A stretch of DNA of 64,000 nucleotides. Origin: Arabiibacter massiliensis. GTDB taxonomy: Bacteria; Actinomycetota; Coriobacteriia; Coriobacteriales; Eggerthellaceae. The stretch is from the NCBI RefSeq assembly GCF_900169505.1, contig NZ_LT827021.1, positions 1,674,001 to 1,738,000 on the forward strand. Direction: 5' to 3'. Numbering within the stretch: the first letter of the stretch is position 1; every line of letters begins with the position of its first letter. The translations under genes and the position numbers were made by a program. The notes beneath the pieces were generated by a model. That model did no database searches. It worked only from the letters and a program-made list of their open reading frames with translations, and was not told where the DNA came from. Positions 1-7,621 of the stretch are shown piece by piece.

Positions 1-150
1 TTTCACGACCGATTCTTAATTATCGACGATTCAATCGGATATCACATCGGGGCATCGCTCAAGGACGCCGGTAAGAAGTGCTTCGCAATAACGAAAATTC
101 AAGATGCCAAAATGGTAGAAGACATCTTGGACCGATTGAAGGAAGCTTGA
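1..150 (+). CDS. C-terminal fragment of a PLD-like (HKD-type) protein
   Basis: The reading frame is open from the first base and stops at the TGA at 148-150, giving 49 residues whose start lies outside the window. The visible part begins FHDRFLIIDD and continues YHIGASLKDAGKK. HDRFLIID fits the H-x-K/R-x4-D phospholipase D/nuclease motif, and the IGASLKD element often follows it in small PLD-like nuclease domains, some of them at the C-terminus of ORF6N-type phage or defence proteins. Which full-length architecture this belongs to cannot be told from 49 residues. Its base composition is more AT-rich than the genes downstream, which would fit an acquired gene. Confidence 0.55.
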   Translation, partial: FHDRFLIIDDSIGYHIGASLKDAGKKCFAITKIQDAKMVEDILDRLKEA

Positions 151-250
151 GGGCGGATTCCCGAATTAAGTCGAAAGCCGACGATTCCCACCATGCGGCA
201 GAAGATAAAATCGGGGCGAAGCCTGTGGCCTCGCCCCGATCGGGTTTCCG

Positions 251-326
251 TGGTGGAGATGATGGGATTCGAACCCACGACCCCCACGTTGCGAACGTGA
301 TGCTCTCCCAGCTGAGCTACATCCCC
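251..326 (-). tRNA. tRNA-Ala (anticodon CGC)
   Basis: The reverse strand folds as a full 76-nt tRNA. It has acceptor stem GGGGATG/CATCTCC with one G-T pair, a D arm with AGCTCAGCTGGGAGAG, anticodon stem TCACG/CGTGG around loop TTCGCAA, T arm GTGGGTTCGAATCCCAT, and an encoded 3' CCA at 251-253. Loop positions 34-36 read CGC, which decodes GCG (alanine). It stands alone between the PLD-like fragment and the HTH gene. Confidence 0.96.
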
Positions 327-411
327 ACGGGTTGGCGCTTTCGCGCGAGTTGATATTTTGCACGTAGCGGATGAGTTTGTCAAACGATAATGCAGAATGT
401 TCACAGATAGG

Positions 412-690
412 TCAGCCGTCGGCATCGTCGGCATCTGAGTCGGGCTCGCGGAGGAAAACAGGGAGGCCCGCGCTCTCGGCCTCTTCCCGCGAGACGTGCA
501 CGAGAATGTCTCCTGGCTGGCAATCGAGCACCTCGCACAGCATATCGAGCGTCGAGAACCTGACCGCGCGAATCTTGCCCGTCTTGATGCGCGACAGGTT
601 CACGTTGGTGATGCCCACCTTGTCGGCGAGCTCGTTTAAGGACATCTTGCGATCAGTCATAACCTGATCGAGCCGAAGGACGATAGGCAT
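412..690 (-). CDS. XRE/Cro-CI family HTH regulator
   Basis: A 92-residue DNA-binding protein made almost entirely of one helix-turn-helix domain (about residues 1-68: LNELADKVGITNVNLSRIKTG is the HTH, followed by FSTLDMLCEVLDCQPGDIL). This is the compact YozG-like layout usually found beside DUF2975 membrane proteins. The tail is acidic (PDSDADDADG). It lies 9 bp downstream of the DUF2975 gene on the same strand, so the two should be co-transcribed. Such pairs are thought to couple a membrane state to transcription; that role is inferred from the family and was not seen here. Confidence 0.85.
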   Translation of the reverse strand: MPIVLRLDQVMTDRKMSLNELADKVGITNVNLSRIKTGKIRAVRFSTLDMLCEVLDCQPGDILVHVSREEAESAGLPVFLREPDSDADDADG

Positions 691-699
691 CGGAAACGC

Positions 700-1248
700 C
701 TATAATGTCTCGTCTGTGAACTCTTGCAGGAGAACGCCGTATTTGAAAACAAATGAGAAAGCAAATATTACTGCCGCAGTAATGAACGGTGCAAAGTTTA
801 TCGGAATTACTATATTATCCGTCGTAGAATAATATCCCGCATCAACGTTTCCGTATTGCATGATAGAAGCACTAGCGGTAGCAGATATATCAATAATTCC
901 GCAAAGTAGCAGCAACAGGGCGAGAACACGCAGTCTTTTAACTTGCAGCAAAGTAAAGGGGGATTCTCCCTTTGAAGCGTCTGAAAATATTTTGATGAAA
1001 GTAACGAACATCGCTGCAATCGTGATGTCGTAGAGAAGATAGAGCAAAGTGCTCGTTAAATCAGAGGTTCCAAAAAAATCAAAAGCATCTGGATTCACAA
1101 GCGTACCAATTATGAGGATTACTGTGAAAGCCCAATACAAACATACGATTGGGAAAACTATTTTTAGCGTTACGGCTATGAAAGAGCAAATGCTTTTAAC
1201 CTTTGCCAACGATTGTGCGGTTTCTTTTAAATCATTCCTGCAATCCAC
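700..1248 (-). CDS. DUF2975 family four-helix membrane protein
   Basis: A 182-residue integral membrane protein with four hydrophobic segments (about residues 21-50, 66-86, 107-130 and 148-172) and a short charged N-terminus. Its size and layout match DUF2975 proteins, which usually precede a small XRE regulator, as here (next gene 9 bp away). The start is a GTG at 1246-1248 with AAGGGG upstream. The gene is more AT-rich than most of the window. The function of DUF2975 is unknown; a sensory or inhibitory partner of the HTH protein is a reasonable guess. Confidence 0.75.
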   Translation of the reverse strand: MDCRNDLKETAQSLAKVKSICSFIAVTLKIVFPIVCLYWAFTVILIIGTLVNPDAFDFFGTSDLTSTLLYLLYDITIAAMFVTFIKIFSDASKGESPFTLLQVKRLRVLALLLLLCGIIDISATASASIMQYGNVDAGYYSTTDNIVIPINFAPFITAAVIFAFSFVFKYGVLLQEFTDETL

Positions 1249-1308
1249 TTACAGCCCCTTCGCCGGCGATAGTAAAATCAAGCATGTAGCATCAACTCAA
1301 TAGTAAGA

Positions 1309-1341
1309 GGAAGGGCCGCTTTTCATGAAAGAGACCCTTCC
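1309..1341. terminator. Hairpin between the peptide gene and the DUF2975 gene
   Basis: GGAAGGG (1309-1315) pairs with CCCTTCC (1335-1341), with an inner CTTTCATGAAAG palindrome. It begins 10 bp after the stop of the peptide gene on the reverse strand. The T tract is weak, so it is only a probable terminator. Confidence 0.45.
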
Positions 1342-1350
1342 GTTATCAGT

Positions 1351-1434
1351 TTAGAATCCCGGAGCAAAACATATCCCGCCAAAGCCGACTATTGTGCAGA
1401 TGCCGCGTGTTTCGCCTTCGCTATAGAACAGCAT
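1351..1434 (-). CDS. 27-residue peptide, candidate RiPP precursor
   Basis: A very short gene starting 5 bp after the stop of the radical SAM gene, with a near-ideal ribosome site (AGGAGGTGAACAAC before ATG). The peptide has a charged first third (residues 1-11, ending GETRG) and a glycine/aromatic C-terminal part holding both cysteines, CTIVGFGGIC at residues 13-22, then FAPGF. A leader-then-core layout next to a SPASM radical SAM enzyme suggests a substrate for thioether or carbon-carbon cross-linking. I do not recognise the precursor family. Precursors usually precede the maturase; here it follows. Confidence 0.7.
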   Translation of the reverse strand: MLFYSEGETRGICTIVGFGGICFAPGF

Positions 1435-1439
1435 GTTGT

Positions 1440-2681
1440 TCACCTCCTTTGCTGTAACGATGCTTGCATTCTTCTTCCCAGGTCGTCGTAGAAGGCCTGG
1501 GTCATCGCGCAATAGGAGTCTCGCGACTCCAGATTGCCCGATGCGAACAGCGAGCGGGCTCGGCAGCCTCCCCCGCAGATTCGCGTGTAGCGGCACGACG
1601 AGCAGCCTTCGAACTCCGCAGCGTCGAGCGCGCGGAACCGCCGGCTGACGTCGCTCTCGAGCGCCTCGGCCAAAGTCCCCGTGAACACGTTGCCCATGGC
1701 CAACTCAGGGCGCTGCAGCATGTGGCACGGATACACGGTGCCGTCCGCCGCGACGCTCACCTCGCGATAGCCCGCGCCGCAATTGCGCTTGACCGTGAGG
1801 TTGAGCCCCACCGGCGCATCGAGCAGCGCGAGGGGCCTTCCTCCGTCGAGCGTCAGCAGTCCGAGGCCGAGCGCGCGCAGCTCCTCGTCGCCGGGAAGCA
1901 GCGGCGCCAGCGCGTCTTCGGGCTCGCAGGTGAGCAGGCTGAAGTTGAGCGTCGCGCCAAGGTCGCGTGAAAGCTTCACATATGCGGGCAGGTCGCCGAC
2001 GTTCTTCGCATGCACGGTGGGGATGATGTGCGCGGAGATGCCGGCGGCGCGGATCATCCCCACCGCCTCCACCAGCTCGTCGAAGCGCTGCTCGCCCCGG
2101 ATGTAGGCGGGCGAGCCGGCCGAGCACCCGTCGAACGACACGGACACGCAATCCGCGTATGGGGCGAGCCGCGCGAGCGCGTCCGCAGTCAGGCAGGTGC
2201 CGTTCGAGAGCACGGTCGCCTTGGCGATGCCCGCGGCCTTCGCATGCGCCACGATGTCGGGAAGGTCGGCGCGCAAAAACGGCTCGCCGCCGGAGATCAC
2301 CAGGTTCGACACGCCCGCCGAGGCAAGCTCGTCAACAGCGCGCGCCATGTCCGCAAGCGACGCGTCGGCGAGCGCGTTTCTCTGCGCATCGAGCGAGTAG
2401 CAGCCGGCGCAATCGAGGTTGCAGCGCTGCGTCACGTGCAGATACGCGCTCATCACCCGCCTATCGTCAGGCGCCTCCGAGAAGAACCCGCCCTTGGTCA
2501 GATGCTCGAGAAGCGCGGGGTCGACGGCGGCCACCTCGCGCTCGTCCACATCCTCGACGTGTAGGCGCGCGCAGACCGCCGCCCCTTCTTCCGTGAGCCC
2601 GATGGCGTAGCCGGTGGCCATCGACCCCACCATGGGAATTCCGGCGAAGTCGAACGACACCACGTCTTCGGCAAATTTCAT
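1440..2681 (-). CDS. Radical SAM/SPASM peptide maturase
   Basis: A 413-residue radical S-adenosylmethionine enzyme. Residues 1-75 resemble a PqqD-like peptide-recognition domain, residues 80-270 are the radical SAM barrel with the cluster motif CNLDCAGC (Cys 87, 91, 94), and the C-terminal 110 residues form a SPASM domain rich in cysteines (GCSSCRYTRICGGGC near the end) for auxiliary Fe-S clusters. Such enzymes modify ribosomal peptides, and the 27-residue gene immediately downstream is the likely substrate. I chose the ATG at 2681, preceded by GAGGAG, over one 11 codons upstream. No transporter or protease gene is visible nearby. Confidence 0.88.
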   Translation of the reverse strand: MKFAEDVVSFDFAGIPMVGSMATGYAIGLTEEGAAVCARLHVEDVDEREVAAVDPALLEHLTKGGFFSEAPDDRRVMSAYLHVTQRCNLDCAGCYSLDAQRNALADASLADMARAVDELASAGVSNLVISGGEPFLRADLPDIVAHAKAAGIAKATVLSNGTCLTADALARLAPYADCVSVSFDGCSAGSPAYIRGEQRFDELVEAVGMIRAAGISAHIIPTVHAKNVGDLPAYVKLSRDLGATLNFSLLTCEPEDALAPLLPGDEELRALGLGLLTLDGGRPLALLDAPVGLNLTVKRNCGAGYREVSVAADGTVYPCHMLQRPELAMGNVFTGTLAEALESDVSRRFRALDAAEFEGCSSCRYTRICGGGCRARSLFASGNLESRDSYCAMTQAFYDDLGRRMQASLQQRR

Positions 2682-2814
2682 TGGGGGCTCCTCGTCGCGC
2701 AGCGGCACCGTCAAGCATTATTCGAACGATCATCCTATGGTACTTCAACAAACGCAGCTGATGTTCAACGAACCGTTGCAAACAAACCAAATTCAGAGCA
2801 GCGCGACCGCAAAC

Positions 2815-2830
2815 GTAACCTAGGGATTAC
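2815..2830. promoter_or_regulatory. Imperfect palindrome in the divergent rSAM-LysR intergenic region
   Basis: GTAACCTAGGGATTAC is an imperfect inverted repeat centred on CCTAGG in the 291-bp gap between the divergent radical SAM and LysR genes. A TATGAT box (2908-2913) upstream of the LysR start could be its -10 element. A LysR-type regulator commonly binds such a divergent region; the match is only suggestive. Confidence 0.3.
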
Positions 2831-2972
2831 ATCGCTCGGAATTTCTTCCCTATCTGGGAAAATGTTCGCTCACCTTCTTCAAAGCCAGGGTTACGGATTT
2901 AATGTTTTATGATAAATTGATATCATTGAAATTTTCCTTGAACGCCGCCGTCCGGCAGGAAAGTGGGTTGCG

Positions 2973-3887
2973 GTGAATATCAGCCAGCTGGAATACTACG
3001 TGGCCACGATGCGATGCGGCAGCTTCTCCATGGCCGCGCGCGAGCTCTTCGTATCGCCGCAAGCCGTTTCCAGGGGCGTCAACGAACTCGAGCGCGAACT
3101 CGACGTCGCCCTGTGCGTGAAGACGAGCCATTGCATCAAGCCCACGCCGTTCGGCCGCGTGTTCTCCGCCCGCGCCTCCGAGATACTCTCCTGCATGCTC
3201 GAGCTCGAGGCGCTCGCGAAGGCCCAGAGCGTCGCGCAAGCGGAAGAGGGAGCCGCCTCGCTGGCCGTCGCCTGCTCCCCGTGCCGCGGGAACATCGTGC
3301 ATCCCGAAGACCTCTCGCTGTTCAAGAAAGCGTATCCCCACGTCAACCTCACGATAACCTACCATCCCAGCGGCACGTGCCTCGCCGCGCTCGAGGAGGG
3401 CGTGGTGGATGCCGCCATCATCGTCGGCCGCACGACGAAGCCCGGCATCGACTGCGTGCGCCTGCTGTCGTTTCCCCTCGGCGTGCTGGTGTCGCGCGAT
3501 CACCCGCTGGCGTCGCAGCGATGCGTCGCAATCGACGACCTTCAGGGCTTTCCCCTCGCCGCCCCGGAGGATCTGCGCTACTGCCACGCCATCATCACGG
3601 ACCATCTCAAGGCGAAGGGGCTCGACGCGGACTACACGGCGCTGCCTCCCTACATCGAGGACCACCGCGCGTTTCTGAACGAGGGCCGCGGGGCTTTCTT
3701 CGTCGCGGACGATCCGCTGCTCGAGACGATGTACCCCGACGCCATCTTGCTGCCCATCGTTGCCGAGGACCTCATGACCATACCGCTGTGCCTCGCCTTT
3801 GAAGAGGACACCGAGAACGATGCCGTGCCGCTCGTCGAGCATTTCCTGGTCGGCATGGCGACGGGCATCCGCCGGTGGAGGCTCTGA
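2973..3887 (+). CDS. LysR family transcriptional regulator
   Basis: A 304-residue LysR-type regulator. The winged HTH is at residues 1-60 (NISQLEYYVATMRCGSFSMA, then SPQAVSRGVNELERELDV), and an effector-binding periplasmic-binding-like fold covers about residues 90-295. The start is a GTG at 2973. It is divergent from the radical SAM peptide operon, so control of that operon is a natural hypothesis. A 61-residue gene follows 50 bp downstream. Confidence 0.88.
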   Translation: MNISQLEYYVATMRCGSFSMAARELFVSPQAVSRGVNELERELDVALCVKTSHCIKPTPFGRVFSARASEILSCMLELEALAKAQSVAQAEEGAASLAVACSPCRGNIVHPEDLSLFKKAYPHVNLTITYHPSGTCLAALEEGVVDAAIIVGRTTKPGIDCVRLLSFPLGVLVSRDHPLASQRCVAIDDLQGFPLAAPEDLRYCHAIITDHLKAKGLDADYTALPPYIEDHRAFLNEGRGAFFVADDPLLETMYPDAILLPIVAEDLMTIPLCLAFEEDTENDAVPLVEHFLVGMATGIRRWRL

Positions 3888-3937
3888 AGGCAGGGGCTGC
3901 CGGCACCTATCCGCCACGAGGAGAAAAGGGACGAACC

Positions 3938-4123
3938 ATGGGCATCTCAACCGATCAAGAACTGAACTCCCGGCTCATCGAGCTCTCCAAGGCCGTCAGC
4001 GCCCTGTTCGAGAACGCGGCCGCGACGGAGAACGTCCCCACCGCGCGCGACGAGGCCCTGCGCGCCATCGCCGAGCAATCGGAGAAGGCGCGCGGCAAGC
4101 TGTCGCACGGCGAGCGCCCTTAA
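3938..4123 (+). CDS. 61-residue acidic helical protein of unknown function
   Basis: A short, soluble, probably all-helical protein (MGISTDQELNSRLIELSKAV, then alanine/glutamate-rich, ending KLSHGERP). The ATG at 3938 is preceded by GAGGAGAAAAGGG. It has no recognisable domain, cysteine or membrane segment. It lies in line between the LysR and apbE genes. Codon use matches the neighbours, so it is likely real. Confidence 0.6.
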   Translation: MGISTDQELNSRLIELSKAVSALFENAAATENVPTARDEALRAIAEQSEKARGKLSHGERP

Positions 4124-4182
4124 CGCGCCGGGCCCGCGTCCGTCGCCGTCTATTCGCCCTCGCGGGCGGGACCGGTATGCCC

Positions 4183-4188
4183 TATACT
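4183..4188 (+). promoter_or_regulatory. TATACT -10 box, leaderless start of apbE
   Basis: TATACT lies six bases before the ATG at 4195 and no Shine-Dalgarno sequence is present. This spacing puts the transcription start at or next to the A of the ATG, as in leaderless actinobacterial mRNAs. There is no clear -35 element. Confidence 0.5.
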
Positions 4189-4194
4189 GGGGCC

Positions 4195-5181
4195 ATGGAC
4201 GAACCTTCCTCATACGATCCGGTCCCGCTCGAGGACGTGAGCGAGACGCGCGGCCCCGACGACGCGGGCATGATGACGCATCTGTTCTACGCCTTCAACA
4301 CCGTGATCACGCTGCAGGCCTTCGGCGAGCCCGAGCGGTGCGCCGCCGCGTTCGACGCCGCGCGAACCGCCTGCCGCAGCTTCGAGCGGAGCCTCTCGCG
4401 GACGCTGCCCCATTCCGATATCGCACGGCTCAACGCCGCGGAGGGCCAGCCGGTTACCATCGGTGCCGACACGGCCGAGCTGCTGCTCGAGGCCCTGCGC
4501 TACTGCGCCGACAGCGAGGGGCGCTTCGACATCACGATGGGCTCCGTCGTGAGGCTGTGGAACTTCCACGAAGGAGTGATCCCCGATCGGGCGCGCATCG
4601 ACGAGGCGCTGCGCCACGTGGACTGGCGCAAGGTCGAGGTGTGGCAGGAAACCGGCGCGCCCGCGGGCCCGCGCTGGCTCGCCCGCATCGCCGACGCGCA
4701 GGCGGCCGTGGACGCGGGCGGTATCGCGAAGGGCTGGATCGCCGACCGGCTGACCGCGCTCATGCGCGCGAAGGGCCTGGAATCGTTCATCGTGAACCTG
4801 GGCGGCAACGTGATGGCGAGCGGCTCGAAGCCGGACGGCTCGCCCTGGCGCATCGGGCTGCAGGATCCGCGCGAAAAGGGCGGCATCGTGGGGGCGGTGG
4901 CCGTGCGCGACGCGTCGGCTGTGACGAGCGGCGTGTACGAGCGCTGCTTCGAGCGCGACGGCGTGCTCTACCAGCACATCCTCGACCCGGCGACCGGCTT
5001 CCCCGTCGTCACGGACGCGGCCGGGGCAACGGCGGTCGCGCGGCGCTCCATCGATGCCGAGGGCTACTCGACCACGCTCGTGGCGCTCGGCATCGAGCGC
5101 GGCATCGCGTTCGCCCGAGCGCATCCCGCCATCCTGAAGGCGTACTTCGTGGACGCGGACGGGAACGTGCACGAAGCGTGA
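4195..5181 (+). CDS. apbE: FAD:protein FMN transferase (ApbE family)
   Basis: A 328-residue ApbE-type enzyme, which transfers FMN from FAD to a Thr/Ser of target flavoproteins. Family motifs are in order: VDAGGIAKGWIADRL at about residues 179-193, then NLGGNVMASG, then TSGVYERCFERDG and HILDPATGFPV near residues 243-270. Most ApbE proteins are exported lipoproteins, but this one has no signal peptide or lipobox, so it may act in the cytoplasm. An in-frame ATG at 4177 is an alternative, but the TATACT box six bases before 4195 favours the shorter form. The genome's many flavin reductases are possible clients; none lies in the same operon. Confidence 0.88.
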   Translation: MDEPSSYDPVPLEDVSETRGPDDAGMMTHLFYAFNTVITLQAFGEPERCAAAFDAARTACRSFERSLSRTLPHSDIARLNAAEGQPVTIGADTAELLLEALRYCADSEGRFDITMGSVVRLWNFHEGVIPDRARIDEALRHVDWRKVEVWQETGAPAGPRWLARIADAQAAVDAGGIAKGWIADRLTALMRAKGLESFIVNLGGNVMASGSKPDGSPWRIGLQDPREKGGIVGAVAVRDASAVTSGVYERCFERDGVLYQHILDPATGFPVVTDAAGATAVARRSIDAEGYSTTLVALGIERGIAFARAHPAILKAYFVDADGNVHEA

Positions 5182-5237
5182 CGCACCCTCCTCGCCGCTC
5201 CCGCTAGCCGGAGCGGAACAGCGCTTCCCCTTATGAA

Positions 5238-5264
5238 ACGGGCGCCGCTTTGCGCAGCGCCCGT
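5238..5264. terminator. Bidirectional hairpin between apbE and veg
   Basis: ACGGGCGC (5238-5245) pairs with GCGCCCGT (5257-5264) around an 11-nt loop in the gap between the convergent apbE and veg genes. A short T run follows on the reverse strand. Confidence 0.55.
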
Positions 5265-5292
5265 CGCGGGTCGAACATGTCTGCCTTGCGGC

Positions 5293-5634
5293 TTAGGAGA
5301 GCACCTTCTCCTCGTCGAGCTCGTCGGCCTCGTCCAGGGAGAGCGCGGCGTCGGCTTCGGGCACGAAGGGCTCGAACAGCGGCTCGCCGTTCTGGGAGAG
5401 CTCCACCATGCCGGTGAGGACGTCCACGTACTGGTAGGACTGGCGCGCCGTGCGGCCGCGCTTGCGATCGACCTCCATGATGAACAGCTGGGGGTGCACC
5501 TGCATGAGCACGCCCTCGCTCTCGACGATCTTCGAGCGGCCCATGTTGGCGCGCACTTTCAGGCGTTGACCGACGAAGTCGTGTAACGTATCATGAATGG
5601 AGTCGACGATTTTGGCTTGTTTCGCTAAATCCAT
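5293..5634 (-). CDS. veg: Veg family protein
   Basis: A 113-residue protein of the Veg family (DUF1021), known from Bacillus as a small origin-proximal protein that stimulates biofilm matrix genes. The conserved core runs from about residue 8 (IVDSIHDTLHDFVGQRLKVR, then GRSKIVESEGVLMQ) to YVDVLTGMVEL near residue 85, followed by an acidic tail that is longer than in Bacillus. The ATG at 5634 is preceded by AAAGAGTGAG; a start further upstream would run into the promoter leader. Veg genes commonly sit beside rsmA, as here. Confidence 0.85.
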   Translation of the reverse strand: MDLAKQAKIVDSIHDTLHDFVGQRLKVRANMGRSKIVESEGVLMQVHPQLFIMEVDRKRGRTARQSYQYVDVLTGMVELSQNGEPLFEPFVPEADAALSLDEADELDEEKVLS

Positions 5635-5681
5635 GCTCACTCTTTCTCGCGTGTGCCAGTGTGCAGAAATGACAGCCAAGG

Positions 5682-5690
5682 ATTATACCA
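5682..5690 (-). promoter_or_regulatory. Extended -10 promoter of veg
   Basis: Read on the reverse strand, TGGTATAAT is a perfect TATAAT hexamer with an extended TG element, about 48 bases upstream of the veg start. The -35 position (TGTAAA) is weak, as is usual for extended -10 promoters. Confidence 0.6.
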
Positions 5691-5876
5691 CCTCGGTCAA
5701 TACTTTACAGAATCTGCACGGATTGTCCCTCATTCGACAACAATTCTGACGAGCGGGAACGTGCCGGACTCCGTGCGCGCCCTTTCCCCGAATCGATTGG
5801 CGGTCGAACAGAGCGGCCGGATGCTTATATGGTACTATTGATGTAACATTTAAGCGGACGAAGGCAGGTGGCAGCC

Positions 5877-6017
5877 GTGGGGAAGAAAAAGAAGCAGGCG
5901 AAGAAGGCAGCGGCGGCCGTCCTCGAGCGAACGTGCCCCTGCTGCAAGAAGCACTGCCCCCTCGCGAAGCCGAAATGCTCCAAGGGCAAGGCCGTCCGCA
6001 AGAAGCTTCTTGGGTGA
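5877..6017 (+). CDS. 46-residue basic, cysteine-rich mini-protein
   Basis: A short gene starting at a GTG with AGGTGG upstream. The product begins MGKKKKQAKKAAAAVLERTC and carries five cysteines in the pattern C-x-C-C-x3-C-x6-C, then a basic tail. CPCC plus HC at this spacing could bind zinc or an Fe-S cluster, and lysine/arginine make up over a third of the chain, so nucleic-acid binding is plausible. I know no named family for it. It is followed at once by a 19-bp hairpin that could end its transcript. Confidence 0.65.
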   Translation: MGKKKKQAKKAAAAVLERTCPCCKKHCPLAKPKCSKGKAVRKKLLG

Positions 6018-6038
6018 ATAGGCGTTCACCGCAATCCG

Positions 6039-6083
6039 CGCTCCAAAAACATGCCTCGTGCGCTGAGGCGTGTTTTTGGAGCG
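6039..6083. terminator. 19-bp stem-loop between the mini-protein and rsmA
   Basis: CGCTCCAAAAACATGCCTC (6039-6057) pairs with GAGGCGTGTTTTTGGAGCG (6065-6083), with a single T-G pair and a 7-nt loop. It separates two convergent genes, so a bidirectional terminator is likely. The CAAAAACA/TGTTTTTGG stretch gives T-rich runs on both strands. Confidence 0.6.
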
Positions 6084-6123
6084 AAGATGCGCCTGGATGA
6101 GACGATTACCCCGTCCCTTCGTC

Positions 6124-7017
6124 TCACACGGCCTGCTGGTAGGCGCAGGCGAGGCGGACGAACTCGGCCAGGTCGAGGGTCTCGCCGCGGCGGCGGGGGT
6201 CGATGCCGGCGGCCTCGAAGATCTGCGGGAGCGCGGCGGTGGCGCGCACGCCCTCCTCCCCTCGTCCGGCGAAGTAGGTCTTGCACGAGTTCGCGATGGT
6301 CTTGCGGCGGGTGGCGAAGGCGGCGTCGGCCATCGTGGCCGCGGCCTTGACGGCGGCGGCGTCGAGCGGCTCGCCCGCATCGTCGCAGACGGGGCGGCGG
6401 TCCAGGCGCAGCACGGCGCTCTCCACGCGCGGCGGCGGGAAGAAGTTGCCCGGTCCCACAGCGAAACGCCCGGCGGGACGGGCATGCAGGCGCAGCTTCA
6501 CCGTGTAGGCGCCGTAGTTCTTCGACCCCGGCTCGGCGGCCATGCGGTCGGCCACCTCTTTCTGCACCATCACCGTGGCCGACTCAAGCGACGCGAAGCG
6601 CTCGAAGTAATCGAGCACTACGGTGGCGGCCACGGCGTAGGGCAGGTTGGCCACGAGCTTCGCCGGCGCGAAGGGCACGTCCTCGGCCGCAAGGTCGAGC
6701 GCGTCCTTCTCGATGAGGGTGAACCGGCCCTCCCACGGCGCGAGCGTCTCGGCGAGCACGGCGGGCAGGTCGGGGTCGCGCTCCACCGACGCCACGCGCC
6801 CCACGTGCTTCAGCAGCGCGATGGTGAGCGTGCCGATGCCGGGGCCCACCTCCAGCACGTCGTCGTCCGGCGCGAGGCCGGCCAAGGCCACGATCTTCTG
6901 CAGGATGCCGTCGTTCACGAGGAAGTTCTGCCCGAGCGAATACTTCGTCGAAAGGCCGTGGGCCTGCAGCACGGCGCGCGTCTCCGACACGCTCGCGAGC
7001 GGGGAGAGCTTGCTCAT
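6124..7017 (-). CDS. rsmA: 16S rRNA (adenine1518-N6/adenine1519-N6)-dimethyltransferase
   Basis: A 297-residue KsgA/RsmA methyltransferase that dimethylates two adjacent adenines in helix 45 of 16S rRNA late in 30S assembly. The SAM-binding motif is VLEVGPGIGTLT (about residues 55-66) after the family-typical KYSLGQNFLVN. The catalytic motif NLPYAVA is at about residues 120-126, and the C-terminal domain includes NFFPPPRVESAVL. The ATG overlaps the TGA of the upstream flavodoxin-like gene (ATGA), so it ends the metG-tatD-flavodoxin-rsmA operon. Confidence 0.95.
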   Translation of the reverse strand: MSKLSPLASVSETRAVLQAHGLSTKYSLGQNFLVNDGILQKIVALAGLAPDDDVLEVGPGIGTLTIALLKHVGRVASVERDPDLPAVLAETLAPWEGRFTLIEKDALDLAAEDVPFAPAKLVANLPYAVAATVVLDYFERFASLESATVMVQKEVADRMAAEPGSKNYGAYTVKLRLHARPAGRFAVGPGNFFPPPRVESAVLRLDRRPVCDDAGEPLDAAAVKAAATMADAAFATRRKTIANSCKTYFAGRGEEGVRATAALPQIFEAAGIDPRRRGETLDLAEFVRLACAYQQAV

Positions 7018-7616
7018 CGGGGGAACGTCCCGTCCGGCCCCGAGCACGTGTACGCCGACGCGGGATGGATGCGCCCGTCCCGGAACAGGTCGGCGCCCGC
7101 CGGCACCGCGCCGTCCGCGCCGATGAGCCCCACCCAGTCGTGCACGTCGCCGAGCGCGAACCCCGCCACCGACAGCGCCGAGCGCGCCTCGCCCACCAGC
7201 GGCCCGAAGCCGTGCGGATCGCCGCCCTCCCCCACCACGTACAGGCTGGCCGGGCGCTTCGGCTTCGCGCGCCAGTTGGCGTAGTAGTAGGGCTGAAGCC
7301 GGTCGAGAAAGCTCTTGAGCTGGGCGGGAGCGCCCGCGAAGTACACCGGCGACACGAGCAGGAGCTCGTCGCAGGCGTTCAGCAGCGCGCGGACGCGCAG
7401 CATGTCGTCGGAGATGACGCAGTACAGCTCGTTGCGGCCGAGGTTGGCCGCGCACGCCTCGCAGCCCGTGCAGGGCGCGATGCGGACGTCCGAGAGCATC
7501 ACGACGTCGACGCGGTCGTTGGGGAAGGCGTCCTCGCAGGCGAAGCGCAGCGCCTCAGCCAGCCCCGCACTGCGGCCCCGCGCGCGCGGCGACCCGCAGA
7601 TGATCAGGCGGTTCAT
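7014..7616 (-). CDS. Flavodoxin-fold NAD(P)H-dependent oxidoreductase
   Basis: A 200-residue member of the NADPH-dependent FMN reductase/iron-sulfur flavoprotein superfamily. The FMN phosphate loop is CGSPRARGRSAG (residues 6-17). The CTGCEACAANLG segment (about residues 51-62) recalls the cysteine motif of iron-sulfur flavoproteins, although spacing in this family varies. VSPVYFAGAPAQLKSFLDR is the conserved second half. The ATG at 7616 sits 8 bases after AAGGAG; an ATG at 7622 overlaps the tatD stop. Substrate unknown. It is coupled to rsmA by a 4-bp overlap. Confidence 0.82.
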   Translation of the reverse strand: MNRLIICGSPRARGRSAGLAEALRFACEDAFPNDRVDVVMLSDVRIAPCTGCEACAANLGRNELYCVISDDMLRVRALLNACDELLLVSPVYFAGAPAQLKSFLDRLQPYYYANWRAKPKRPASLYVVGEGGDPHGFGPLVGEARSALSVAGFALGDVHDWVGLIGADGAVPAGADLFRDGRIHPASAYTCSGPDGTFPR

Positions 7617-7621
7617 TGCCA

